Assembly (NCBI RefSeq): GCF_009847015.1
Contig: NZ_WVEM01000001.1
Coordinates: forward strand, 1-64,000
DNA length: 64,000 bases
Origin: Sunxiuqinia indica
GTDB lineage: Bacteria > Bacteroidota > Bacteroidia > Bacteroidales > Prolixibacteraceae
Direction of reading: 5' to 3'
Shown here: positions 38,030-45,887 of the stretch, in pieces
Layout: each line of letters begins with the position of its first letter
How positions within the stretch are numbered: position 1 is the stretch's first letter
Made by a program: the position numbers and the translations under genes
Notes under the pieces: generated by a model
Told to the model about the DNA's origin: nothing
Databases searched by the model: none
What the model saw: the letters and a program-made list of their open reading frames with translations, nothing else

Positions 38030-40345
38030 ATGAGAAATTGGAAAAAGCAAATATTGATTTTTTTAGTTACACTGTTATTAAATCCAATTGCAGGATTCAG
38101 TACTGATTCGGTTCTAAATCAAAGAACAGATTGGAACGCAAAATGGATTAACTGTGAAACCAATACTGATACCATAAATGCATGGACCATTTACCGCAAA
38201 ACGTTTGCCGTCGAGAAAGCTGTAAAAAAGGCCATTGCCAATATTGCAGTTGATAGCAAATATTGGTTATGGATCAATGGTGAAATGGTTGTATTTGAAG
38301 GAGGGCTAAAAAGAGGCCCAAGCCCTGAAGATACATATTATGATGAAGTTGATTTAAGTTCATATATCCAGCAAGGTAAAAACAGTATTGCCATTCTAAC
38401 CTGGTTTTTTGGGAAACATGGGTTTGCTCATAATTCAAGCGGTAAAGCCGGGTTGTTGTTCGAACTGGATATTGACGGCAAGACATCAGTTATATCCGAT
38501 CAGTCATGGAAATGCATTAAAAATCCGGCATATTGGCATTCAACAGAAGGGACTCAGCCCAATTATAGATTATCTGAGTCCAATGTACTGTACGATGCCA
38601 GCAAGGAAATCGAAGGGTGGCAAACGAGTGGGTTTGATTGTTCGAACTTGAATAATGCGACGGAACAAGGGGAAGCAGGATGTGCTCCCTGGAACAAATT
38701 GATCAAGCGACCAATCCCATTATTTCAGGATTTTGGAATTCAGATTTTCGAAAAGCAATATCCATTTATTGCAGACGGAGATACCATCAAATGTAAATTA
38801 CCGTACAATGCCCAAATAACTCCATTTTTGGATATTACTTCAGAGGCTGGTCAAGAAATTGCAATGTTAACCGACAATTACCTTGGAGGTTCAGCGCCCA
38901 ATGTAAGGGCTGAATACATTACAAAATCAGGCGATCAGGAATATGAATCTTATGGTTGGATGAACGGTCATGAGCTTTGGTTTGTCATTCCGAAAGGAGT
39001 AACAGTCAATAAACTTGGTTACCGTGAGACTGGTTTTAATACCGAATTCGCAGGTTCATTCGAATGTAACGATTCTTTTTATAACCGATTGTGGCAAAAG
39101 TCACTACGTACCTTGTATATCACGATGCGGGATAATTACATGGATTGCCCCGACCGGGAACGTGCGCAGTGGTGGGGTGATGTGGTCAATGAAATGGGTG
39201 AAGCATTTTATGCCTTGGATGTTAATTCCCATTCGCTGGCTAAAAAGGGGATTTATGAGCTAATGAACTGGCAACGGGAAGACGGGACAATTTATTCACC
39301 GATTCCAGCAGGTAACCGGGATAAAGAATTACCCATGCAAATGCTCAATAGTGTTGGCTATTATGGTTTCTGGACCTATTACTGGTATACAGGCGACAAA
39401 GCGACCATTGAAGCTGTTTATCCAAAGGTGAAAAAATACCTTGATGTTTGGGAGTTGGGAGAAGATGGACTGGTTGTTCCCAGAAAGGGAGAATGGCCAT
39501 GGGGCGACTGGGGTGACAATAAGGATATGACTATCCTTTATAACTGTTGGTATTACCTGGCATGCAAAGGCTATGCCCTAATGTCTGAATTGATGGATAA
39601 CCCAACTGGAAAAGTTTGGGCAGAACAACAGATGAGTTCAATAGAAGCCAACTTTAATAAGACCTTTTGGACGGGGAAAGAATACCGTTCTTCTGATTAC
39701 GACAAAGAAACCGATGATCGGGCTAATGCAATGGCCGTATTATGTGGTTTTGCCGAACCGAAGAATTATCACTTGTTAGAAGAGGTACTGGATGAACAGC
39801 GCCATGCAAGTCCATATATGGAAAAGTATGTTTTGGAAGCCCTGTTCAAAATGGGATATCCGGAATTAGCTTTGAGCAGGATGAAAAATCGTTTTTCAAA
39901 AATGGTAAACAGCGAAATGACAACCTTATGGGAAGGTTGGGGCATTGGCAAGCAAGGGTTTGGAGGTGGAACAATAAATCATGCTTGGAGTGGTGGTGGA
40001 TTGACGCTGCTATCACAATATGTCGCTGGAATTGAGCCGCTAAAAGCCGGGTTTGAGAAAATACAGATAAAGCCTTACAAGACTCAATTAACTGATGTTA
40101 AAGCTGAAGTTGAGACAGTAAAAGGAAAACTTACTGTCAATCTTAAATATGGGGATAATGGTTTAACCCAACAAATAAGTTCCCCGGTATCCATGCAATT
40201 GACTTTCCCTTATGAGGTAAGCCAAATTCAATCAATCCTAATTAACGGGAAAGAATTATCTAAAATGAAACTAAGAACTTATAGAGAAAAGGCCTTCTTG
40301 ACTTTACCCAAAGGGGATTATTACATAAATGTTATTGTTAGCTAA
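38030..40345 (+). CDS. GH78 alpha-L-rhamnosidase
   Basis: 771 residues with a signal peptide (about 1-23). An N-terminal beta domain (DWNAKWINCE, then the Bac_rhamnosid_N-like YWLWINGEMV) precedes the alpha/alpha barrel, with the family signature YMDCPDRERAQWWGD (about 371-385) carrying the acidic catalytic residues and RKGEWPWGDWGDN. The C-terminal GH78 domain ends the protein. It should release terminal alpha-L-rhamnose and is the last gene of the PUL. A 445-bp gap separates it from RteC. Confidence 0.9.
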   Translation: MRNWKKQILIFLVTLLLNPIAGFSTDSVLNQRTDWNAKWINCETNTDTINAWTIYRKTFAVEKAVKKAIANIAVDSKYWLWINGEMVVFEGGLKRGPSPEDTYYDEVDLSSYIQQGKNSIAILTWFFGKHGFAHNSSGKAGLLFELDIDGKTSVISDQSWKCIKNPAYWHSTEGTQPNYRLSESNVLYDASKEIEGWQTSGFDCSNLNNATEQGEAGCAPWNKLIKRPIPLFQDFGIQIFEKQYPFIADGDTIKCKLPYNAQITPFLDITSEAGQEIAMLTDNYLGGSAPNVRAEYITKSGDQEYESYGWMNGHELWFVIPKGVTVNKLGYRETGFNTEFAGSFECNDSFYNRLWQKSLRTLYITMRDNYMDCPDRERAQWWGDVVNEMGEAFYALDVNSHSLAKKGIYELMNWQREDGTIYSPIPAGNRDKELPMQMLNSVGYYGFWTYYWYTGDKATIEAVYPKVKKYLDVWELGEDGLVVPRKGEWPWGDWGDNKDMTILYNCWYYLACKGYALMSELMDNPTGKVWAEQQMSSIEANFNKTFWTGKEYRSSDYDKETDDRANAMAVLCGFAEPKNYHLLEEVLDEQRHASPYMEKYVLEALFKMGYPELALSRMKNRFSKMVNSEMTTLWEGWGIGKQGFGGGTINHAWSGGGLTLLSQYVAGIEPLKAGFEKIQIKPYKTQLTDVKAEVETVKGKLTVNLKYGDNGLTQQISSPVSMQLTFPYEVSQIQSILINGKELSKMKLRTYREKAFLTLPKGDYYINVIVS

Positions 40346-40790
40346 TGATAAGAATACTGTTAGTTAGGTTTATTGTACTGCTTATGAAAAAGTACAGATG
40401 ATTAAACGTGAAAATATAATGAGAGAGGATGGTAGTTGTTTGAAAATTAGTACTAAAAAATTAATTAAGAAGATGATAGATATTGAGGAAAGTATAGTGG
40501 ATGGTGCTCATTAGGTAAAGTAAAATCATGATTATAATTTTTGGATTGTAATTTCTACACGAGTTAAACAAATTATTTTAAAATATTTATTTGGAAAGGA
40601 GGAAAAGTATACGAAAGAAAAAAAGTAAATATCTTTTTCATCGATTAAGATATAGCAGAACCAACGTGTGGAGAGGCGCTGAGGCAACAGGAACAGAGAA
40701 ATTAAACAGTGGACATTTATGCTTTATTACGATTGGTGTAAATAAGGGACCCAATAAGCAATAAAGAAAACCTGTTTAAGCAATTTAGCC
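40346..40790. other. Gap between PUL and ICE backbone
   Basis: 445 bp of AT-rich sequence. One short frame (40398-40514, 38 codons, MIKRENIMRED start) lacks support as a gene. A purine-rich AAAGGAGG tract at about 40595 has no start codon after it. No terminator or consensus promoter was recognised, though the rteC promoter should lie here. This is the junction between AT-rich cargo and the G+C-richer backbone. Confidence 0.4.
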
Positions 40791-41627
40791 ATGAAATCAC
40801 ATTTGAAGATTATTGAAGAATTAAACAATGCGTTATCGAAAACAAAGGAAGTTTCAGTTAAGCTCCCGGACCAAATGGAATATGCGATTGGCCACTGCAA
40901 GATTGCACTGGACGATATGCGTAAACTTGTAGTTAAAGACGGATTTGCTGATAAGGAATCAGAAATAGAGTTTTTTAAAAAACTGAAGCCTGAAGTTTAC
41001 AGCAAGCTGCTGTATTACCGGGAAGTTTTTGACCTTGAAACCAAACGTCAGGATAACGATAAAGAAGGAACCCGGAAATACCTCCATAAAAAGCTGGATA
41101 AGATAATGGAATGTATGGTCCGAAATGATATGAAAGTGCAGTATTACCGTTGTAATTACAATCACCTGGATGAAAAGTACTTTTTGCGTGACGGAGCAGA
41201 AATCCCCTTGGAATTAAGGGATAACCATCATCTGTTGGATGAACAGTTTTTTACCTGGCATGACCATACCTTTTCAATGATTAGGGCCAATGAGATGTTG
41301 ATCGATTACATCACAGGGGAATTACGAAAGCTGGATAGTTCTGAAGATCTGGCTGATACAACACCGGTGTCTTCGCTCTACTGGACAGGCAGTAAAATTG
41401 ATGTGGCCGAAATCATCTACGCCTTATATTTTGCCAAGGTGATCAATGGAGGGAAGGTCACGATCAGGGAACTGGCCGAGGTGTTCAGTCGGTTCTTTAA
41501 CCTTGATTTGACAAATGATGTCTACCGGTACTATGCAGAAATCCGGCAACGAAAGATCAATCAAACGAAATTTCTTGATGTTCTGCGTCATGTACTGCAA
41601 CAGAAAATGGACGAAGCAAATGAATAA
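40791..41627 (+). CDS. rteC: RteC-family regulator of conjugative element excision and transfer
   Basis: 278 residues matching the RteC family: an N-terminal helical part (MEYAIGHCKIALDDMRKLV), the central FYRCNYNHLDEKYF-like segment (here YYRCNYNHLDEKYFLRD, about 121-137) and a C-terminal wHTH region with NDVYRYYAEIRQRK. In CTnDOT, RteC activates the excision operon and is itself controlled by RteA/RteB; neither partner is visible in this window. The duplicated box at 42190 and 45046 is a possible target (inference). It begins the backbone just after the PUL. Confidence 0.88.
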   Translation: MKSHLKIIEELNNALSKTKEVSVKLPDQMEYAIGHCKIALDDMRKLVVKDGFADKESEIEFFKKLKPEVYSKLLYYREVFDLETKRQDNDKEGTRKYLHKKLDKIMECMVRNDMKVQYYRCNYNHLDEKYFLRDGAEIPLELRDNHHLLDEQFFTWHDHTFSMIRANEMLIDYITGELRKLDSSEDLADTTPVSSLYWTGSKIDVAEIIYALYFAKVINGGKVTIRELAEVFSRFFNLDLTNDVYRYYAEIRQRKINQTKFLDVLRHVLQQKMDEANE

Positions 41628-41778
41628 ATATTGACAGATGAAACGATGACAAGAAATTACCAAAAACAGATCAATAAAGGATGTTTTTATATCTTTGTTA
41701 TGAAAGACCGGAAGACAACTAATTATCGGGAATGTATCCTGATAAATTGAAAATATAGGAAGCGTTAGCTTTTATTCT

Positions 41779-41893
41779 TGCTCTCAAAATACGCCAAATT
41801 TTATGCATAACAAGAATAATAAGTATGACGCTCACGCTATGGCGTGGGCTGTGCTTATTTGTTATGCGGGTGATTGGCGTCACCTTGAGAGCA
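41779..41893. repeat. 115-bp nested imperfect inverted repeat downstream of rteC
   Basis: From outside in: TGCTCTCAA (41779) with TTGAGAGCA (41885), ACGCCAA (41791) with TTGGCGT (41874), GCATAACAA (41805) with TTGTTATGC (41859), ATAAG (41819) with CTTAT (41854), and CACGC (41833) with GCGTG (41842) around a TATG loop. The paired segments keep their order, so one long bulged hairpin or cruciform can form. It overlaps the 5' leader of the next small gene. Confidence 0.75.
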
Positions 41894-41946
41894 GATATGA
41901 TACGGTTCACGCTTTTTTTGTTTATAAAAATCAAAAAACTAAAACC

Positions 41947-42177
41947 ATGTCAATTAATACTCCCAAAATCCGTCAGAATGCTGATTTAATCCCGGCCTTT
42001 TCCGGCTGCCCGTTTGGCAATCCAGTTTCAGAATGCCCATTCATCCCGTACTATGAACTAAAAGATGAGAATCAGCAGATCAAGCAGATCGAAGTAATAC
42101 CCCAGGAAAAACTGGATGAAATGCGCACCTTTCACCGGGCCTGTGTGGAGCGCTACAGGAAGGGTGAATGGCGGTAG
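41947..42177 (+). CDS. Small conserved-looking ICE protein
   Basis: 76 residues from the ATG at 41947 (MSINTPKIRQNADL); the frame runs open further up to 41803 but that part lies over a large hairpin and looks non-coding. A Cys-rich segment with CPFGNPVSECPF is followed by a charged helix ending in FHRACVERYRKGEWR. No family is recognised. The two Cys-Pro-Phe motifs suggest metal or redox binding, without proof. It lies between rteC and the HTH gene and may be translated under control of the upstream hairpin. Confidence 0.55.
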   Translation: MSINTPKIRQNADLIPAFSGCPFGNPVSECPFIPYYELKDENQQIKQIEVIPQEKLDEMRTFHRACVERYRKGEWR

Positions 42178-42189
42178 ATGCACCTACTT

Positions 42190-42255
42190 AACCATAAAAA
42201 ATACCTGACCTGACAAGCTATTGATAACAGATTAAATCTGAAGGCTGCAATTTTG
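42190..42255 (+). promoter_or_regulatory. Activator box plus -7-like element before the HTH gene
   Basis: The box CCTGACCTGACAAG at 42204-42217 is preceded by an AT-rich AACCATAAAAA part. A -7-like CAATTTTG (one mismatch to TAnnTTTG) starts 30 nt after it, at 42248. The same box and spacing recur at 45046-45111. A palindrome CAGATTAAATCTG lies between (42228-42240). No -33 element is visible, as expected for an activated promoter. Confidence 0.6.
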
Positions 42256-42291
42256 AATGGTATTAAAATAAATCATTCAAAACGAAATCTT

Positions 42292-42588
42292 ATGCCATCA
42301 GAAATTCTGACCACCGATGACCTCCGGGAATTCAAGATCGAACTGCTTGCCGAACTCAGAAAACTAATAAGAGAAAACCAGGGATTATCCACCAAGAAAT
42401 GGCTCCGTTCAGGAGAAGTGCGCCAACTACTGGGGATTTCCCCCGGTACACTTCAAAACATGCGGATCAACGGCACCCTTCCGTTTACAAGAATGGGAGG
42501 CGTTTTGTATTATGATTCCGGGGATATTCAAGAGATTCTGGAATCAGGCAAAAGCCAGTCGCAAATGAGATTTGGAAGCCGGAAATGA
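42292..42588 (+). CDS. Helix-turn-helix protein, excisionase/MerR-like
   Basis: 98 residues from the ATG at 42292; an upstream TTG at 42253 overlaps the -7-like element. A coiled N-terminal helix (LREFKIELLAELRKLIREN) precedes an excisionase-type wHTH: WLRSGEVRQLLGISPGTLQNMRINGTLPFTRMGGVLYYDSGDI (quoted in part as LRSGEVRQLLGISPGTLQ). It resembles Xis-like proteins of CTnDOT-family elements and probably directs excision or regulates the downstream genes. Its stop overlaps the next gene by 4 bp. Confidence 0.8.
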   Translation: MPSEILTTDDLREFKIELLAELRKLIRENQGLSTKKWLRSGEVRQLLGISPGTLQNMRINGTLPFTRMGGVLYYDSGDIQEILESGKSQSQMRFGSRK

Positions 42589-43598
42589 ACTACCTGCGGC
42601 ACCTGAACGGATTTTTTGACCGGCTGGATGAGGATCAACGCCTTTCGTCCTACCACATCAGCCTGTACCTGGCCCTGTTCCGGCAGTGGAATGCTTGCCG
42701 GTTTGGTGACCGCTTTGTTATTTCCCGGGCCGAGATGATGCAGCAGGCAAGAATTGGTTCAGCCAATACCTATGCCCGCTGTATGAAAGAACTAACCAGT
42801 TGGGGCTATATTCATTACAAGCCTTCGTCGAACCTCCACAAAGGAAGCACCGTTAGTTGCATTTCATTTGATCCGACTTCCAATACTGAATTCGATAGCG
42901 GTATTAAAAAAGATACCGCTACCGATACAGGAGAGGATACAACCGCTGCTGCCGGTACTGCCACGAATACCGAAAATGATATCAAAGGAAATGCCACCAA
43001 ACGTACCGGTAACAAAACCAATACAGGAACTGACACCGCTGGTGATATCACAAGAAATACCCGCACCAACGGTGATACAAAAAGTGATACACCTGCAAGT
43101 ATATCAAGCGATACGGGTACAGCTTCCGGTCGCCAAAGTGATATCGGAGCAGATACAGGTAACCATGAAGATAACCCTACAGGTATTCAATCTGATACCG
43201 GGGCTGATACAACAAGTGATACACTTCTTATAAACAATACAAAGAATATTAAACAAGAAGAGAAAAAAGAAAATCCAAAAGAAAAGGAGAGAGGACAAAA
43301 GGATAAGAATTTGAAAATATCCAGGGAAGAGAAAACCTCAATTCCTGAGTTTTCTGATGTGAAATCTTTTTTCAGGAAAAACGGTTTTCCGGAAAGCGAG
43401 GCCCAACAATTTTATGCCCGTTACCTGTCCCTGGGATGGAAAACAACAGACAATCAACCCATCGTTTCCTGGCAGGCCCTTGCCCGGAAATGGATGATCA
43501 ATAACAATAAAAACAACAGTCATGAAAGACCATTCAATCAAATCGGGGCCGGCAGGTTCAGTGTCCCGACCGACAAGGATTATTCAGAGCCCTTATGA
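42585..43598 (+). CDS. Winged-helix replication-initiation-like protein with Asp/Thr/Gly-rich linker
   Basis: 337 residues. The N-terminal 95 residues look like a winged helix (LYLALFRQWNACRF, then ISRAEMMQQARIGSANTYAR). Residues about 110-213 are a low-complexity linker dominated by Asp, Thr, Gly and Ser with recurring DTG/SDT units. The C-terminal part (about 255-320) has FFRKNGFPESEAQQFYARYL, as in DnaD-like or ICE replication proteins. It overlaps the ATPase gene by 77 bp and the pair probably acts together in element replication or maintenance (inference). Confidence 0.65.
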   Translation: MNYLRHLNGFFDRLDEDQRLSSYHISLYLALFRQWNACRFGDRFVISRAEMMQQARIGSANTYARCMKELTSWGYIHYKPSSNLHKGSTVSCISFDPTSNTEFDSGIKKDTATDTGEDTTAAAGTATNTENDIKGNATKRTGNKTNTGTDTAGDITRNTRTNGDTKSDTPASISSDTGTASGRQSDIGADTGNHEDNPTGIQSDTGADTTSDTLLINNTKNIKQEEKKENPKEKERGQKDKNLKISREEKTSIPEFSDVKSFFRKNGFPESEAQQFYARYLSLGWKTTDNQPIVSWQALARKWMINNNKNNSHERPFNQIGAGRFSVPTDKDYSEPL

Positions 43599-44247
43599 CC
43601 AGGTTGCCCGGTTCAAGAGCGGCGTGTTTCACTTTAATTTCCAGCAAAGTGTGCTGTGGATGGAAGAAAAAGGAAAAATGCTATTCGGTAAACATTTTAG
43701 GATTGAGCCCGATGACCTGGAGTTGATCTACAAGCTGCTGGTGTATGCCATTGGTGATCAGGAGAATGCTGAAAGGCACGGTATGAGCCTTTCAAAAGGA
43801 TTATTGATCTCCGGTCCAATTGGTTGTGGCAAGAGTACGCTGGCCCGGCTGATCAGTTATTTCTGTGCCAGGGAAAGCCAGTTTATGGTCAAGCCCACCC
43901 GGGAAATCAGTTTTGAGTTTGAAAAAGACGGGTATGCGGTGATTAACCGGTATAGCAAAGGGTCGTATTTTAAGATCGGTGGGATTCCTGTTCCTAAAGT
44001 GTACTGTTTTGATGACCTGGGATTGGAGCAGACACCAAAGCACTTCGGTAACGAGTGCAAGGTGATGGCCGAGATCCTGCTTGCCCGTTATGACCTGTTT
44101 ATGACAAAGCGCATGCAGACCCATATTACCACCAACCTTTCCGCTTCTGAGCTGGAAGCCATTTATGGCAACCGGATCAGATCCCGGATGCGGGAGATGT
44201 TTAACCTGGTGGCTTTTGACCGGGAATCAAAGGATAAAAGACGGTAA
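43522..44247 (+). CDS. DnaC/IstB-like AAA+ ATPase
   Basis: 241 residues. Walker A GPIGCGKST at about 94-102, Walker B YCFDDLG at about 156-162, and a sensor region ITTNLSASELEAIYGNRIRSR. This is the layout of helicase loaders (DnaC) and transposition helpers (IstB); with no transposase nearby, a replication role in the ICE is more likely. It starts inside the previous gene in another frame (77-bp overlap), which is long but the start ATG and coding pattern look good. Confidence 0.8.
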   Translation: MKDHSIKSGPAGSVSRPTRIIQSPYDQVARFKSGVFHFNFQQSVLWMEEKGKMLFGKHFRIEPDDLELIYKLLVYAIGDQENAERHGMSLSKGLLISGPIGCGKSTLARLISYFCARESQFMVKPTREISFEFEKDGYAVINRYSKGSYFKIGGIPVPKVYCFDDLGLEQTPKHFGNECKVMAEILLARYDLFMTKRMQTHITTNLSASELEAIYGNRIRSRMREMFNLVAFDRESKDKRR

Positions 44248-44479
44248 GAATCTTTATTTTTTTCAGGATATTCTGCGGCCTGTTCGCCTTGTTTGCTTCG
44301 CACCAGACTTACACGCCTCGCTCAAAAAAGAAAGATGCCCGCTTTTGTTTCACCCACAGGAGCCAGGCGTGTGCCTGACTTCCCCGGGGTTTCACTAACG
44401 CAGACAACTTTCCTGTTTTTTAGGAGCTGATTGACTGTTATCAGGTTCCCGGTTGTTTTTATCAGGACTAATGCCTCAG

Positions 44480-44587
44480 CCCGGCGGAACCATCGCTGCG
44501 TTGCACTCATTCATTACCCGGACCCGCCGGACAGAGCTGGCGGAGCCAGTCACTCCTTCGCTTGACGATACGATGGACCCGCCGGGC
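44480..44587. repeat. Nested inverted repeat I upstream of tra
   Basis: CCCGGCGG (44480) pairs with CCGCCGGG (44579), and CCATCG (44490) with CGATGG (44571). A small hairpin CTGGC-GGA-GCCAG lies inside, near 44537-44549. The 11-mer GGACCCGCCGG also occurs twice (44520 and 44575), offering an alternative partner for the left arm. Confidence 0.6.
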
Positions 44588-44707
44588 ACTTCGCGGCAAG
44601 AGAAGCCCATTCACTTCGCATTGCTTCGTTACTGGTCTACACTTGCCCTTTGCCTGCCCACCTTCTCAAAATTGTTCCTGTAGCTTGTTTAATTTCAGTC
44701 GAAAACT

Positions 44708-44899
44708 AAAAAGAAAAGCCAATTTAGCCGGTCTGCCTGCAACCCTCTGCCAGTAAAAATGCAAGGCCGGGCCCCGGGTGTTTCGCTTTTTTGTATCAGC
44801 TTCCAGCCATTGATTATCGGGGATGTCCAATACGCGGAACAGCCTTGCATTTTTGCATCGACCGGCTGCCAATCAGGCTTTCTTTCTTTTTTTGACTTT
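44708..44899. repeat. Nested inverted repeat II upstream of tra
   Basis: Paired arms in order: AAAGAAAAGCC (44710) with GGCTTTCTTT (44876), AGCCGGTC (44726) with GACCGGCT (44860), AAAAATGCAAGGC (44755) with GCCTTGCATTTTT (44842, 13 bp perfect), and TGTTTCGC (44779) with GCGGAACA (44834, one wobble). About 190 bp can fold into one bulged hairpin. It could be a structured RNA, an oriT-like site or a miniature element. Confidence 0.65.
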
Positions 44900-45045
44900 T
44901 TTTCTTTCTTTTCAAATGACTTTAATTTCATCAAAACTAATCAAACAGGACCATAGAAAAGGTGAAGCTTTCCTATATTTATCCATGCACCATTCAAGTG
45001 AAAGCAAAACGCGTTAAAAAAACACTTGAACTTCAAAACTTGATT

Positions 45046-45111
45046 AACAATAAAAAGTCCCTGACCTGACAAGGCCTGTACAACAACTACCATTTCACTT
45101 TCCAACCTTTG
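45046..45111 (+). promoter_or_regulatory. Second copy of activator box before the tra operon
   Basis: CCTGACCTGACAAG at 45060-45073 with the AT-rich upstream part from 45046 matches the copy at 42190 in 25 of 28 positions. A -7-like AACCTTTG (one mismatch to TAnnTTTG) starts exactly 30 nt after the box, at 45104, the same spacing as in the other copy. The first tra-operon gene starts 79 bp later. Confidence 0.65.
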
Positions 45112-45190
45112 CATCGGTGACTGGTAAGCAGGTTTTCATTTTCCTTCCTGAGGTCACCGGAAATTAATCAACCAAAAAACTGATACCGAA

Positions 45191-45550
45191 ATGTTTGGAA
45201 TTGATCAGATCAGCTGGACCCGTTTCTGGGAATTTATTCTTTTTGTTTTGGCTATATGGTACCTGGGACTGCTTCTTTGGAGTTGGTATCAAAAAGAAAA
45301 AAGCAGCCAAAAACAGCTTTTTGTAGAGCATGCTTCAGGAGCCTTAATGGCGGAAGCGACCACCCCTTTCTCTGTTTGTTCCAGGGATTATCCATCAGGG
45401 CTGATCCCGATTCGCCTTTCGGAAGACATTCCATTACCGGTTTCCCTGTATGAAGAAGCGGGGATTGATGATGGCTATCCCATCGACTGTTTCACCCGGA
45501 CCAGTCATCCCGAAATGTCAAAAATACTGGAGCAAGTCCAGTTTCAATAA
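45191..45550 (+). CDS. Small membrane protein, first gene of the tra operon
   Basis: 119 residues with one N-terminal membrane helix (about 13-30, FILFVLAIWYLGLLLW) and a soluble tail with charged and Pro-rich parts. I do not recognise the family. It occupies the place of TraA-D of CTnDOT and may be a poorly conserved transfer protein. It ends 22 bp before the GTG start of the TraE-like gene. Confidence 0.6.
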   Translation: MFGIDQISWTRFWEFILFVLAIWYLGLLLWSWYQKEKSSQKQLFVEHASGALMAEATTPFSVCSRDYPSGLIPIRLSEDIPLPVSLYEEAGIDDGYPIDCFTRTSHPEMSKILEQVQFQ

Positions 45551-45572
45551 GAATCCTTTAAATGATTTAAAA

Positions 45573-45887
45573 GTGAAAAAGTACATTCAACGGTTTTTCT
45601 TTCGAGTTACGGCGATAACCGCCACTCTTTTCCTTGGTGCTTACCGGGCCATGGCCCAGTCATCAGCAGGAATTGACCAGGCCACTGCCGAGGTAAGTTC
45701 GTATGTTGATCCGGTTTCCAACCTGATTATCGCCATAGGCGCAGTCGTTGGGCTGATCGGTGGGGTACGCGTGTATATTAAGTGGCAAAGTGGTGACCAG
45801 GATACCCAGAAAGCCATTATGGGCTGGTTTGGTGCCTGCTTGTTTTTGATCCTGGTGGGTGTGGTCATCAAAGCCTTTTTTGTCTGA
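45573..45887 (+). CDS. traE: TraE-family conjugation protein (DUF4134)
   Basis: 104 residues from the GTG at 45573, which gives a signal peptide ending in YRAMAQ; the longer frame from 45450 overlaps the previous gene. Mature part: SSAGIDQATAEVSSYVDPVSN then two membrane helices (LIIAIGAVVGLIGGVRVYIKW and GACLFLILVGVVIKAFF, the first split here). This is the DUF4134/TraE pattern, a VirB2-pilin-like inner membrane component. Its stop overlaps the traF start by one base. Confidence 0.85.
   Translation: MKKYIQRFFFRVTAITATLFLGAYRAMAQSSAGIDQATAEVSSYVDPVSNLIIAIGAVVGLIGGVRVYIKWQSGDQDTQKAIMGWFGACLFLILVGVVIKAFFV

Larger units (their letters stand above)
44248..45045. other. Non-coding stretch before the tra operon
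   Basis: About 800 bp with no convincing gene. Frames exist on both strands but none has a recognisable domain or consistent coding character. It contains two nested inverted repeats (44480-44587 and 44708-44899), listed separately, and T-rich tracts near 44880-44925. Confidence 0.6.

Noticed and set aside
40398-40514. 38-codon frame in the PUL-backbone gap
   Set aside because: Too short, no homology recognised and no supporting promoter; it may be a remnant but cannot be supported.
41803-41873. Integron attC site at the hairpin after rteC
   Set aside because: The GCATAAC and GTTATGC ends deviate from the RYYYAAC/GTTRRRY consensus and no integron integrase or cassette is nearby; kept only as a loose resemblance.
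44322-45017. Several overlapping short frames on both strands before the tra operon
   Set aside because: All lie over inverted repeats, overlap each other in different frames and show no domain; treated as non-coding.
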